The notes under the pieces were generated by a model, which saw nothing but the letters and a program-made list of their open reading frames with translations, was not told the origin of the DNA and searched no databases. The translations under genes were made by a program, and so were the position numbers. Of a stretch of DNA of 64,000 nucleotides, positions 49,452-59,934 are shown one piece after another. The stretch covers positions 645,501-709,500 of the forward strand of contig NC_014720.1 of assembly GCF_000166775.1 (NCBI RefSeq). Reading direction: 5' to 3'. Each line of letters opens with the position of its first letter. Position 1 is the stretch's first letter. Source of the stretch: Caldicellulosiruptor kronotskyensis 2002. GTDB lineage: Bacteria > Bacillota > Thermoanaerobacteria > Caldicellulosiruptorales > Caldicellulosiruptoraceae.

Positions 49452-50957
49452 ATGAGAGAATTGCTTTTGGGTATAGATATCGGAACCTCTGCCTGTAAAC
49501 TAAGCGTATTTGATAGAGAAGGGAATGTCATTTTTGATACTTCAAAACCATATAATATTTACTTTCCTCAAGAAGGCTTTGTAGAACAGGATCCTAATGA
49601 ATGGTGGGATGCTGTTGTCAACGCAATTAATGAGATGTTTGCAAAAAATAATATCAGACCAGATGAAATAAAATCAATAGGAATTGCAGGACAAAGTTGG
49701 TCCTGCATTCCTGTTGACAAAAATGGGAATGTCTTATCTAATACACCAATTTGGATGGACACTCGCTCATCTTCTATTTTAGAAAATATCTGTGATAGAA
49801 TTGATGAGAAATATATTTTTGAGGTAAGCAAAAATCCTCTCAATCCCACATATTCAACACTCAAGATTTTATGGTTCAAAGAAAACAAACCTGATGTTTA
49901 TAAAAATACCTATAAGTTTTTACAGAGCAACAGCTTTATTGTTTTTAAACTCACAAATTCTTTTTCACAGGACTTATCGCAAGGGTATGGATATCATTTC
50001 TTCAATATGGAAAAAGGCTGCTATGATGAAAAAGCTGCTGATATGTTTAAAATTGAACTTGAACTTTTGCCACAAATCTATCCATGTCACGAAGTAGTAG
50101 GGTATGTATCAAAAAAAGCTGCAAGTATAACAGGGTTGAAGGAAGGTACACCTGTTGTTGCAGGGGGATTAGATGCAGCTTGTTGCACCTTAGGTGCTGG
50201 TGTTATTGAAGTGGGGCAAACGCAAGAACAAGGTGGGCAAGCAGGTGGCATGAGTATATGCCTTGACAGACCAGTTTCAAATCCAAAGCTTATCTTATCA
50301 TACCATGTTGTACCGGGAAGATGGCTTTTCCAAGGTGGAACTGTTGGTGGTGGAAGCTTAAGATGGTTTTATGAGCAGTTTGGCTATGAAGAAGCAGAAA
50401 CTGCAAAAAGAGAAGGTAAAAGTCCATTTACTATCATGGATGAAAAAGCAGAACGAATTCCTTGTGGTTCAGAAGGACTTATATTCTTGCCATATATGGC
50501 AGGGGAGAGGTCTCCTATTTGGGACAGAAACGCAAAGGGCATTTTCTATGGTGTGAGTTATAAAAAAACAAAGGCTCATTTTATAAGGTCCATTATGGAA
50601 GGATGTGCATATGCGCTGAGACATAATTTAGAAGTTGCAGAAAAGAATGGTGTTAAAATTGATAGACTTTATGCTGTTGGAGGAGCAGCAAATAGCAAAC
50701 TATGGTGTCAGATAAAATCTGATGTAACAGGCAAAATCATTGAGGTGCCAGTCTCGGATAATGCAACAACCCTTGGTGCAGCAATATTAGCAGGATATGG
50801 CGTAGGGATGTTTAAAGATATCTCTAATACTATAAAAGAAATAGTAAAATCGAAGGCAATTTATTTACCATCTTTTGATAATTACAAGCTTTATTCAAGG
50901 TATTATGAACAGTATTTAGAGATCTATGAAAGATTAAAGGAAATAATGAGTAGATGA
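49452..50957 (+). CDS. FGGY-family sugar kinase
   Basis: A 501-residue kinase with the xylulokinase-like layout: ATP-binding LLGIDIGTSACKLSVFD at the start, sugar-site IGIAGQSWSCIPVDKNG near residue 80, and the second-domain motif VAGGLDAACCTLGAGV near 237; the C-terminal YAVGGAANSKLWCQIKSD is the FGGY signature region. It phosphorylates a ketose or polyol before aldol cleavage; which one is open. ATG after AAAGGAG, 16 bases behind the previous gene. Confidence 0.88.
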   Translation: MRELLLGIDIGTSACKLSVFDREGNVIFDTSKPYNIYFPQEGFVEQDPNEWWDAVVNAINEMFAKNNIRPDEIKSIGIAGQSWSCIPVDKNGNVLSNTPIWMDTRSSSILENICDRIDEKYIFEVSKNPLNPTYSTLKILWFKENKPDVYKNTYKFLQSNSFIVFKLTNSFSQDLSQGYGYHFFNMEKGCYDEKAADMFKIELELLPQIYPCHEVVGYVSKKAASITGLKEGTPVVAGGLDAACCTLGAGVIEVGQTQEQGGQAGGMSICLDRPVSNPKLILSYHVVPGRWLFQGGTVGGGSLRWFYEQFGYEEAETAKREGKSPFTIMDEKAERIPCGSEGLIFLPYMAGERSPIWDRNAKGIFYGVSYKKTKAHFIRSIMEGCAYALRHNLEVAEKNGVKIDRLYAVGGAANSKLWCQIKSDVTGKIIEVPVSDNATTLGAAILAGYGVGMFKDISNTIKEIVKSKAIYLPSFDNYKLYSRYYEQYLEIYERLKEIMSR

Positions 50958-50976
50958 AAAAAGAGGCGAATTTCAA

Positions 50977-52266
50977 ATGAGTCCTCAAAATCCATTGATT
51001 GGTTTATTTAAGAATAGAGAAAAAGAGTTTAAGGGTATTATTTCAGTTTGTTCTTCAAATGAAATAGTCTTAGAAGCAGTTTTAAAAAGAATGAAAGATA
51101 CAAACCTACCAATTATTATTGAAGCCACAGCGAACCAGGTAAATCAATTTGGCGGGTATTCTGGGTTGACACCGTCTCAGTTCAAAGAACGAGTTATAAA
51201 AATTGCTCAAAAAGTTGATTTTCCACTTGAGAGAATAATTCTTGGTGGGGACCATCTTGGACCATTTGTGTGGCGTGACCAGGAACCAGAAATTGCTATG
51301 GAGTATGCTAAGCAAATGATAAAAGAATACATAAAAGCAGGTTTTACCAAAATTCACATCGACACGAGTATGCCTTTAAAAGGGGAGAACAGCATAGATG
51401 ATGAAATAATTGCTAAAAGAACTGCTGTGCTCTGCAGGATTGCGGAGGAGTGTTTTGAGAAGATTTCTATAAACAATCCCTATATTACAAGGCCAGTTTA
51501 TGTGATAGGAGCTGATGTGCCACCTCCCGGCGGAGAGTCTTCTATTTGTCAAACAATTACTACTAAAGATGAATTAGAAAGAAGTTTAGAATATTTCAAA
51601 GAAGCATTTAAAAAGGAAGGAATTGAGCATGTATTCGATTATGTAGTTGCTGTTGTTGCAAATTTTGGAGTTGAATTTGGGAGCGATGAAATTGTTGATT
51701 TTGATATGGAAAAAGTAAAGCCGCTAAAAGAACTTTTGGCAAAGTACAATATAGTATTTGAAGGCCATTCTACAGATTATCAAACAAAAGAAAACTTAAA
51801 AAGAATGGTCGAATGTGGTATTGCAATTTTAAAGGTTGGTCCTGCTCTAACATTTACATTGCGCGAAGCGTTAGTAGCACTTAGTCATATTGAAGAAGAA
51901 ATTTATAGCAATGAAAAGGAGAAACTGTCAAGATTTAGAGAAGTTTTATTGAATACTATGCTAACATGCAAAGATCACTGGAGTAAATATTTTGATGAGA
52001 ATGATAAGTTAATTAAGTCAAAGCTCCTATATAGCTATCTTGACAGATGGAGATACTATTTTGAAAACGAGAGTGTGAAAAGTGCTGTTTATTCTCTTAT
52101 TGGAAATTTAGAGAATGTTAAAATTCCACCTTGGCTTGTAAGTCAGTATTTTCCTTCTCAGTACCAAAAGATGAGAAAAAAAGATTTAAAAAACGGTGCT
52201 GCCGACCTAATATTGGATAAAATAGGGGAAGTCATTGACCATTATGTTTATGCGGTAAAAGAATAA
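50977..52266 (+). CDS. gatZ: Tagatose-bisphosphate aldolase accessory subunit (GatZ/KbaZ-like)
   Basis: A 429-residue protein of the GatZ/KbaZ family, needed for full activity and stability of GatY/KbaY aldolases. Typical stretches are IIEATANQVNQFGGYSGLTP near residue 45, IILGGDHLGPFVW near 85 and KIHIDTSMPLKGE near 122. It ends the five-gene operon; no terminator is seen in the following 80 bases. Together with gatY it makes the tagatose-type aldolase the most likely function. Confidence 0.9.
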   Translation: MSPQNPLIGLFKNREKEFKGIISVCSSNEIVLEAVLKRMKDTNLPIIIEATANQVNQFGGYSGLTPSQFKERVIKIAQKVDFPLERIILGGDHLGPFVWRDQEPEIAMEYAKQMIKEYIKAGFTKIHIDTSMPLKGENSIDDEIIAKRTAVLCRIAEECFEKISINNPYITRPVYVIGADVPPPGGESSICQTITTKDELERSLEYFKEAFKKEGIEHVFDYVVAVVANFGVEFGSDEIVDFDMEKVKPLKELLAKYNIVFEGHSTDYQTKENLKRMVECGIAILKVGPALTFTLREALVALSHIEEEIYSNEKEKLSRFREVLLNTMLTCKDHWSKYFDENDKLIKSKLLYSYLDRWRYYFENESVKSAVYSLIGNLENVKIPPWLVSQYFPSQYQKMRKKDLKNGAADLILDKIGEVIDHYVYAVKE

Positions 52267-52346
52267 AAAGGGTGTGTATTTTATAATTCAAACAATAATA
52301 AACATCGATAGATTTCACGCTTTTAGGTAATTCCACAGAGTAAGTG

Positions 52347-52375
52347 TTGATTATTCATATAAATAGCGTTATAAT
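52347..52375 (+). promoter_or_regulatory. Strong promoter cut off from its gene by the IS30 insertion
   Basis: TTGATT (52347-52352), 17 bases, TATAAT (52370-52375). The transposon boundary follows 33 bases later, so the promoter now fires into the IS30 copy. Confidence 0.7.
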
Positions 52376-52394
52376 AGAATTGCAAATAGAATTT

Positions 52395-52408
52395 TTTCAT
52401 AACAAATT
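52395..52408. repeat. 14-bp direct repeat, left border of the composite element
   Basis: TTTCATAACAAATT at 52395-52408 recurs exactly at 58459-58472, directly outside the two IS30 copies. Confidence 0.75.
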
Positions 52409-52412
52409 GGTT

Positions 52413-53627
<1,215 letters not shown>

Positions 53628-53655
53628 TAAGTTGTAAAAAATTTTTCAAGATAGA

Positions 53656-53684
53656 TTGACAGATTGTAAATAGAAGAATATAAT
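53656..53684 (+). promoter_or_regulatory. Consensus promoter for the M-box/mgtA transcript
   Basis: TTGACA (53656-53661), 17 bases, TATAAT (53679-53684): both boxes match the sigma-A consensus exactly. Confidence 0.88.
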
Positions 53685-53706
53685 GTAGAAGGACACAAGT
53701 TAATAC

Positions 53707-53861
53707 AATCGTTAGGTGAGGCTCCTATACAGATATACGCTGCTGCTCGGAAACATCGAGAGATGCTAACGGGTCAACAAGTATTATCGAATTAAGGTTT
53801 TACTTAATGCAGCTGGAGGATGCTCCAAAGCTGTATAGTGCCAAAGCTCAACAAAGTGAAA
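53707..53861 (+). ncRNA. M-box (ykoK) magnesium riboswitch
   Basis: The M-box core is recognisable throughout: ATCGTTAGGTGAGGCTCCTA (53708-53727), ACGCTGCTGC (53737-53746), GGGTCAACA (53771-53779), AATGCAGCTGGAGGATG (53806-53822) and AGTGCCAAAGCTC (53837-53849). M-boxes bind several Mg2+ ions and end transcription when Mg2+ is plentiful. A terminator follows at once and an MgtA-type transporter lies downstream, so function and context agree. Confidence 0.95.
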
Positions 53862-53866
53862 TGTTT

Positions 53867-53898
53867 AAAAACCTCTTTCATTCGTTGAGAGGTTTTTT
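53867..53898 (+). terminator. Expression-platform terminator of the M-box
   Basis: AAAACCTCT (53868-53876) pairs with AGAGGTTTT (53888-53896) and the T run is six long. It should form in the Mg2+-bound state. Confidence 0.9.
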
Positions 53899-53926
53899 AA
53901 CTTGCGAAAAAACGGAGGTGAGAAGA

Positions 53927-54058
53927 ATGGACGGTGGAGGTAGTAGTAAAAGCTATAAAGGTATATGTAATATGACATTGAAGAAGGATGGGCATAGTTT
54001 GAGGCCACGTCCATTCTTCTCACACGTGGCCTTTTCAATAAATTTTGCTATTTCTTAA
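53927..54058 (+). CDS. 43-residue ORF in the mgtA leader (candidate leader peptide)
   Basis: ATG 53927 lies six bases after a very good GGAGGTG. The product begins MDGGGSSKSYKGIC and has LRPRPFFSH in the middle; I recognise no family. The codons for the two prolines (54005-54007 and 54011-54013) overlap the left arm and loop of a GC-rich hairpin, and the whole ORF lies inside a larger inverted repeat. A translating ribosome would open these structures, so it may be a regulatory leader peptide between the M-box terminator and mgtA. A true small protein or a chance ORF is not excluded. A longer frame from 53807 would run through the riboswitch and is unlikely. Confidence 0.6.
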   Translation: MDGGGSSKSYKGICNMTLKKDGHSLRPRPFFSHVAFSINFAIS

Positions 54059-54101
54059 AATGCCTATTTATCCCTTCTTTTAATGTCCTATTACATATAC
54101 C
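53960..54101 (+). promoter_or_regulatory. Nested stem-loops between M-box and mgtA
   Basis: Outer arms: GGTATATGTAATA (53960-53972) pairs with TATTACATATACC (54089-54101), continued by GACATT/AATGTC and AGAAGG/CCTTCT with mismatches, about 30 pairs in all. Inner hairpin: GGCCACGT (54003-54010) with ACGTGGCC (54024-54031), then TTTT, which can act as a second terminator. The remaining stretch 54105-54232 shows nothing recognisable except the mgtA ribosome site. Confidence 0.65.
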
Positions 54102-54232
54102 TCCAAAACAATTCCTTTTAATTCCATCGTCTAAGTGCGAAAGTTTTTCACAAAAAAACAAATACTGTAACTGTAAGATTGCAAAAGACTCAGCAGCCTT
54201 AGCCTATTATTGTGTTTTGGAGGTGTATGGAA

Positions 54233-56920
54233 ATGATCAAAATCGCAAAGAAAAATGGATTCACAGATACGATACTTACCCAATTAATTGAGTTTGCGAA
54301 AAAAGATGTAGATGAAGTTTTGGCACAATTAGGCACAGACAGAGAAGGTTTGACTTCTGAGGAAGCAGAAGATAGACTTGAAATGTATGGGTTAAATGAA
54401 GTAGCCCATGAAAAACCAGCTCCTTGGTATATTCAATTGATTAAAGCTTTTATCAATCCCTTCATAGGTATATTGGTATTTTTGGTAATTATGTCATATA
54501 TAACTGATGTACTTTTTACTGCACCTCAAGACAGAGATTGGAGCACCATAATTATTATCTCTATAATGGTAACGGTTAGTGGACTGCTTCGCTTTGTTCA
54601 AGAGTACCGCTCCAATATAGAAGCGGAAAAATTGAAAGCCCTTGTTCACATGACTGCTGCAGTTATTCGCAAAGATACAGGTGAGAGAGAAATAAAAATG
54701 GAAGAAATAGTACCTGGTGATATAATACATTTGACAGCAGGAGATATGGTACCTGCGGATGTTAGGGTTATTACTTCTAAGGACTTATTTATAGACCAAG
54801 CAACTTTGACTGGAGAATCCGAACCTGTGGAGAAATATCCAGATTTAAAAGAAGAAAAAAGAAAAGCTAAGGATTTAAATCTCTCAGATTTAGAAAATAT
54901 ATGCTTTATGGGTACCAATGTAGTGAGCGGCTCTGCTATCGCCGTGGTCCTTTCAACAGGTGACCGTACTTATTTTGGTTCAATGGCAAAGTCCCTTGTA
55001 GGGCATAGGGCAATGACAAGTTTTGAAAAGGGTATTAACAATGTCAGCAAAGTGCTTATCAAGTTTATGGCAGTTATGTTTCCAATTGTTTTTGTGATAA
55101 ATGGCCTTACAAAGGGTAATTGGTTGGATGCATTGCTTTTTGCCTTGGCTGTAGCTGTAGGGCTTACTCCTGAAATGCTTCCAATGATAGTCACTACAAA
55201 CCTTGCTAAAGGTGCTGTGACAATGGCAAAACATAAGACAATTGTCAAGAGATTAGATGCTATTCAAAATTTCGGAGCAATGGATATACTTTGTACTGAT
55301 AAGACTGGCACTTTGACATTAAACAAAATAGTTGTAGAAAAACATCTTGATATACATGGAAATGAAGATGACAGAGTTTTAAGACATGCATATCTTAACA
55401 GTTATTATCAAACAGGTCTGAGGAACTTGATGGATGTAGCCATTTTAGAGTATGGAGCTGAAAAAGGCTTTAATGGTTTAGATAAAATATACAAAAAAGT
55501 TGATGAGATACCCTTTGATTTTGTAAGACGAAGAATGTCTGTAGTTTTAGAGAGCGAAGGTGGGAAAAGGCAGCTTGTAACGAAAGGCGCCGTTGAAGAA
55601 GTGCTTTCCATCTGCGAATACGCTGAGTACAAAGGTGAAGTAGTTACTTTGACAGATGAAATACGCCAAGAAGTAAGAGAAATGGTAAGAAAATTAAATG
55701 AAGACGGAATGAGGGTGCTTGCCGTAGCTCAAAAAAATGATGTTCCACCAGAGGGAGTTTTCAGTGTAGCGGATGAAAGTAAGATGGTTCTCATGGGTTT
55801 TATAGGTTTTCTAGACCCGCCAAAAGAATCTGCACCTTATGCGATAAAAGCCTTAAAAGAACATGGAGTAGATGTAAAAATTCTCACTGGTGACAATGAA
55901 ATAGTGACAAAGAAAATCTGTAAAGAAGTGGGGATTGCTGTAGAGAATATTCTATTAGGAAATGAAATAGAGAATATGACAGATGAAGAATTAGCAGAAG
56001 TAGCAGAAAAGACGACAATTTTTGCAAAACTTTCTCCTATGCAAAAATCGAGAATAATAAAGGCCTTACAAAGCAAAGGCCACATTGTTGGATATATGGG
56101 GGACGGAATTAATGATGCGTCTGCATTAAGAGAAGCCGATGTTGGAATTTCTGTTGACTCTGCAGTAGATATTGCAAAAGAATCAGCAGATATAATACTT
56201 TTAGAAAAAAGTCTTACGGTATTAGAAGAGGGAGTTGTAGAAGGACGCAGAATTTTTGGAAATATTATGAAATACATTGCAATTACATCGAGTTCTAATT
56301 TTGGTAATGTATTTTCAGTTTTAGTAGCAAGTGCATTTTTGCCTTTTTTGCCAATGCAGCCATTGCAACTTCTTTTCCTTAATTTAACTTATGATTTGTC
56401 AATGACATCAGTGCCTTGGGATACAATGGATAAAGAGTATATACAAAAGCCAAGAAAATGGGATGCTGCAAATATAGGCAATTTCATGGTATGGTTTGGA
56501 CCTACTAGTTCAATTTTTGATATAACCACTTATGCTTTGATGTTTTTTGTAATTGGTCCGTTGGTTATAGGTGGCTCTTACTTCTTGTTGCCTGAAGCAC
56601 TTAAACTCCAATTTGTTTCACTTTTCCAAACAGGCTGGTTTGTGGAAAGTTTATGGACACAAACAATGGTAGTTCACATGCTTAGGACCGAAAAGATTCC
56701 TTTTATACAAAGCATTGCTTCATGGCCATTATTACTTTTTACCTCAGCAGCTGTTTCAGTAGGAACGATTGTGCCATTTACTTCTTTTGGAGCTAAACTT
56801 GGGATGACGCCTCTACCAGCAATATACTTCTTGTTCTTGGCAGCTACGCTTCTTGCATACTTGACTTTGGCGCAATACGTTAAAACGAGATTTGTAAAAA
56901 AATTTGGAAGTTTGCTGTAA
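54233..56920 (+). CDS. mgtA: Magnesium-importing P-type ATPase (MgtA type)
   Basis: An 895-residue P3B-type ATPase of the cytoplasmic membrane that takes up Mg2+ at the cost of ATP. Actuator motif TLTGESEPVEK near residue 185; phosphorylation site CTDKTGTLTLN near 355; hinge GYMGDGINDASAL near 623; about ten membrane helices, the last six after residue 680. ATG 54233 lies nine bases after TTGGAGGTG; the ATG at 54227 is too close. An M-box riboswitch controls it, matching the substrate call. It lies between two IS30 copies and has a GNRA-loop terminator, so the unit probably arrived by transfer. Confidence 0.93.
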   Translation: MIKIAKKNGFTDTILTQLIEFAKKDVDEVLAQLGTDREGLTSEEAEDRLEMYGLNEVAHEKPAPWYIQLIKAFINPFIGILVFLVIMSYITDVLFTAPQDRDWSTIIIISIMVTVSGLLRFVQEYRSNIEAEKLKALVHMTAAVIRKDTGEREIKMEEIVPGDIIHLTAGDMVPADVRVITSKDLFIDQATLTGESEPVEKYPDLKEEKRKAKDLNLSDLENICFMGTNVVSGSAIAVVLSTGDRTYFGSMAKSLVGHRAMTSFEKGINNVSKVLIKFMAVMFPIVFVINGLTKGNWLDALLFALAVAVGLTPEMLPMIVTTNLAKGAVTMAKHKTIVKRLDAIQNFGAMDILCTDKTGTLTLNKIVVEKHLDIHGNEDDRVLRHAYLNSYYQTGLRNLMDVAILEYGAEKGFNGLDKIYKKVDEIPFDFVRRRMSVVLESEGGKRQLVTKGAVEEVLSICEYAEYKGEVVTLTDEIRQEVREMVRKLNEDGMRVLAVAQKNDVPPEGVFSVADESKMVLMGFIGFLDPPKESAPYAIKALKEHGVDVKILTGDNEIVTKKICKEVGIAVENILLGNEIENMTDEELAEVAEKTTIFAKLSPMQKSRIIKALQSKGHIVGYMGDGINDASALREADVGISVDSAVDIAKESADIILLEKSLTVLEEGVVEGRRIFGNIMKYIAITSSSNFGNVFSVLVASAFLPFLPMQPLQLLFLNLTYDLSMTSVPWDTMDKEYIQKPRKWDAANIGNFMVWFGPTSSIFDITTYALMFFVIGPLVIGGSYFLLPEALKLQFVSLFQTGWFVESLWTQTMVVHMLRTEKIPFIQSIASWPLLLFTSAAVSVGTIVPFTSFGAKLGMTPLPAIYFLFLAATLLAYLTLAQYVKTRFVKKFGSLL

Positions 56921-56966
56921 CATTTTTGGACAATGGATACAGACAAGTAAAAATATATTAAAACAT

Positions 56967-56991
56967 GAGCAGGAGAAATCCTGCTCTTTTT
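56967..56991 (+). terminator. Terminator after mgtA
   Basis: GAGCAGGA (56967-56974) pairs with TCCTGCTC (56979-56986) around a GAAA tetraloop, followed by five T. Confidence 0.88.
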
Positions 56992-57106
56992 AATACAACA
57001 CATTATAAGATTGAAATATTACAACAATGTTACAAAATATAAAATTTTGGTAAACAAAGGAGGAATTTATATTAATATGTAGAAGTAGTAAAATAGGAGG
57101 GATAAT

Positions 57107-57267
57107 ATGGGGGAGGTCATAAGATTTGAGACACATAAAGACTTTTTGAACAATCTTGGGGGAGATGTTTAAAAAGGGGATTAATGCCAGATAAAAGGTT
57201 AATGGTGTTGAATAATGTAAAAATTGCTGAAGATAGCGAAAAAGATTCACTAATTAAAGCTTTTCAC

Positions 57268-57285
<18 letters not shown>
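57107..57285 (+). pseudogene. Small disrupted ORF cut by IS30 copy 2
   Basis: ATG 57107 has AGGAGGG just upstream and reads MGEVIRFETHKDFLNNLGGD before a stop at 57172. Another frame (57184 on) continues with MPDKRLMVLNNVKIAEDSEK, then DSLIKAFHK, and runs into the IS30 sequence. Possibly one gene with a frameshift and a lost 3' end. No family recognised. Nothing else is seen in 56992-57106. Confidence 0.35.
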
Positions 57286-58454
<1,169 letters not shown>

Positions 58455-58458
58455 TAAG

Positions 58459-58472
58459 TTTCATAACAAATT
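58459..58472. repeat. 14-bp direct repeat, right border of the composite element
   Basis: TTTCATAACAAATT, identical to 52395-52408. Confidence 0.75.
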
Positions 58473-58483
58473 ATAAATTATGC

Positions 58484-58512
58484 TTGACTTTTAGAAGATG
58501 ATGAATTATAAT
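58484..58512 (+). promoter_or_regulatory. Promoter of the fucI remnant/third importer locus
   Basis: TTGACT (58484-58489), 17 bases, TATAAT (58507-58512). Confidence 0.78.
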
Positions 58513-58550
58513 TTTAGCAAAGAGAAAAATAGTATGTGTATGCTAAATAT

Positions 58551-58560
58551 AAAACGTTTC
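58551..58560. promoter_or_regulatory. AAACGTTT operator-like site
   Basis: AAACGTTT at 58552-58559, 39 bases after the -10, is the same palindrome as the twin sites before gatY. The LacI regulator at 45117 may control both. Confidence 0.5.
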
Positions 58561-58704
58561 ATGAGTGTGACATACATCTCGGGCAGTTAGAAAGAATGAG
58601 ATTTAAAAAAAGTGAGTCTAAAAAGATTTTTCATGCAGTTCCTCAGCAGCTCAAGCAAACATGACATCAAATTTCTAAAAATACCTTATGAAAGGGTTTT
58701 AAAT

Positions 58705-58836
58705 ATGCAAAATAAAAGGGATGAATACACAATTAACTTTGGCGAAAAACGTTTCGTTGAAGACTATCCCAAGGTTGGAGTTAGATCTACTATAGATGGT
58801 AGATATGGTGGTGTAAGAGAATCATTAGAGGAATAA
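58705..58836 (+). pseudogene. 5' remnant of L-fucose isomerase
   Basis: ATG 58705 encodes 43 residues ending VGVRSTIDGRYGGVRESLEE and then TAA TAA. The block PK(V/I)G(V/I)R.TIDGR..GVRESLE is the N-terminal signature of L-fucose/D-arabinose isomerase (FucI, about 590 residues). The rest of the gene is gone and the importer permease starts 124 bases later. The stretch 58560-58680 before it has a short open frame (ending FHAVPQQLKQT) that I cannot assign. Confidence 0.75.
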
Positions 58837-58959
58837 TAAGGAGAACAAAAAATGATTGTTATTTGCAAAATAGTACAAAGGTATTGAACAAAAATAAAAT
58901 GTTTTATTGAGAAGTTAAATAATAAACCAACTATATTGCAAATGAAAGGAGATATAATT

Positions 58960-59910
58960 ATGGAATCTTCAATCAATAATAATAAGGGAATTAATTGGAA
59001 GAATATATGGGCTCAACGTTATATTATGATATTAGTATTACCTGTAGTCTTATGGATGATAATTTTTAATTATTTACCAATGCTAGGTTTAATTATAGCT
59101 TTTAAAGAATATGATCCTTTTTTAGGTCCTTTGAAAGGATTTTTAGAAAGTAGATGGGTAGGAATAGATAATTTTAAAGAAATGTTTATGGACAAATATT
59201 TTTGGCAGGCGTTCTGGAATACAATTTATTATAGTGTATTGAATTTAATTGTTGGTTTCCCGTTTGCAATTTTATTTGCTATTTTACTAAATGAAATACA
59301 AAGTATGTGGTATAAAAGATTTGTCCAGACAGTTAGTTATTTGCCGTACTTCATTTCTTGGGTTTTTGTGATTGGTTATATTTATATTATCTTGGCTGAT
59401 AATGGCATTGTAAATGATATATTGCTTAAACTTCATATAATTGACAAGCCGATACCATTTCTTGTAACACCTGACTTTGTTCCACCTATAGTAGTGTTGA
59501 GTAATTTATGGAAGTCATTTGGTTGGAATGCAATAATATTTATTGCAGCTATTACAAATATAGATCCAACATTGTTTGAAGCTGCAATAGTTGATGGAGC
59601 GGGCCGATTTGCAAGAATAAGGTATGTTACTTTACCATCAATAAAACCTACTATCATTATATTACTGATATTCAACATTGCAGGAATAATGACTAATTAT
59701 GGAATGTTTGAACAAATGTATCTTTTGTCAAATGGAGCAATTCAAGATGCTACTGAGATTATTGATACTTATACATTTAAGATAGGTATTGTTTTATCTA
59801 GATTTTCATATGCTACAGCAGTAGGGTTATTTAGATCAGTGGCTGCAGTTGTTTTGTTAGTTTGTGCTAATTCAATATCAAAAAAGCTTACGGGCGAAAG
59901 TTTGTATTAA
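58960..59910 (+). CDS. ABC sugar importer permease, LplB type (third importer)
   Basis: A 316-residue permease. Hydrophobic segments begin at YIMILVLPVVLWMIIFNYLP; the EAA loop is FEAAIVDGAGRFARIRYVT near residue 215. It is closely similar in plan to the 12358 permease. I take ATG 58960 with AAAGGAGAT seven bases upstream instead of the earlier in-frame ATG at 58942 or 58936. Partners are the next two genes; no ATPase gene is present. Confidence 0.9.
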   Translation: MESSINNNKGINWKNIWAQRYIMILVLPVVLWMIIFNYLPMLGLIIAFKEYDPFLGPLKGFLESRWVGIDNFKEMFMDKYFWQAFWNTIYYSVLNLIVGFPFAILFAILLNEIQSMWYKRFVQTVSYLPYFISWVFVIGYIYIILADNGIVNDILLKLHIIDKPIPFLVTPDFVPPIVVLSNLWKSFGWNAIIFIAAITNIDPTLFEAAIVDGAGRFARIRYVTLPSIKPTIIILLIFNIAGIMTNYGMFEQMYLLSNGAIQDATEIIDTYTFKIGIVLSRFSYATAVGLFRSVAAVVLLVCANSISKKLTGESLY

Positions 59911-59934
59911 TAGATGCAGTAAGGAGGAGTAAAG

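Noticed and set aside
53807-53926. An 83-residue protein beginning at 53807
   Set aside because: Its first 40 codons overlap the conserved M-box core and the terminator; only the part from ATG 53927 has a ribosome site.
58612-58704. A 74-residue protein beginning at 58612
   Set aside because: The recognisable FucI N-terminus begins at ATG 58705; the upstream codons have no ribosome site or similarity.
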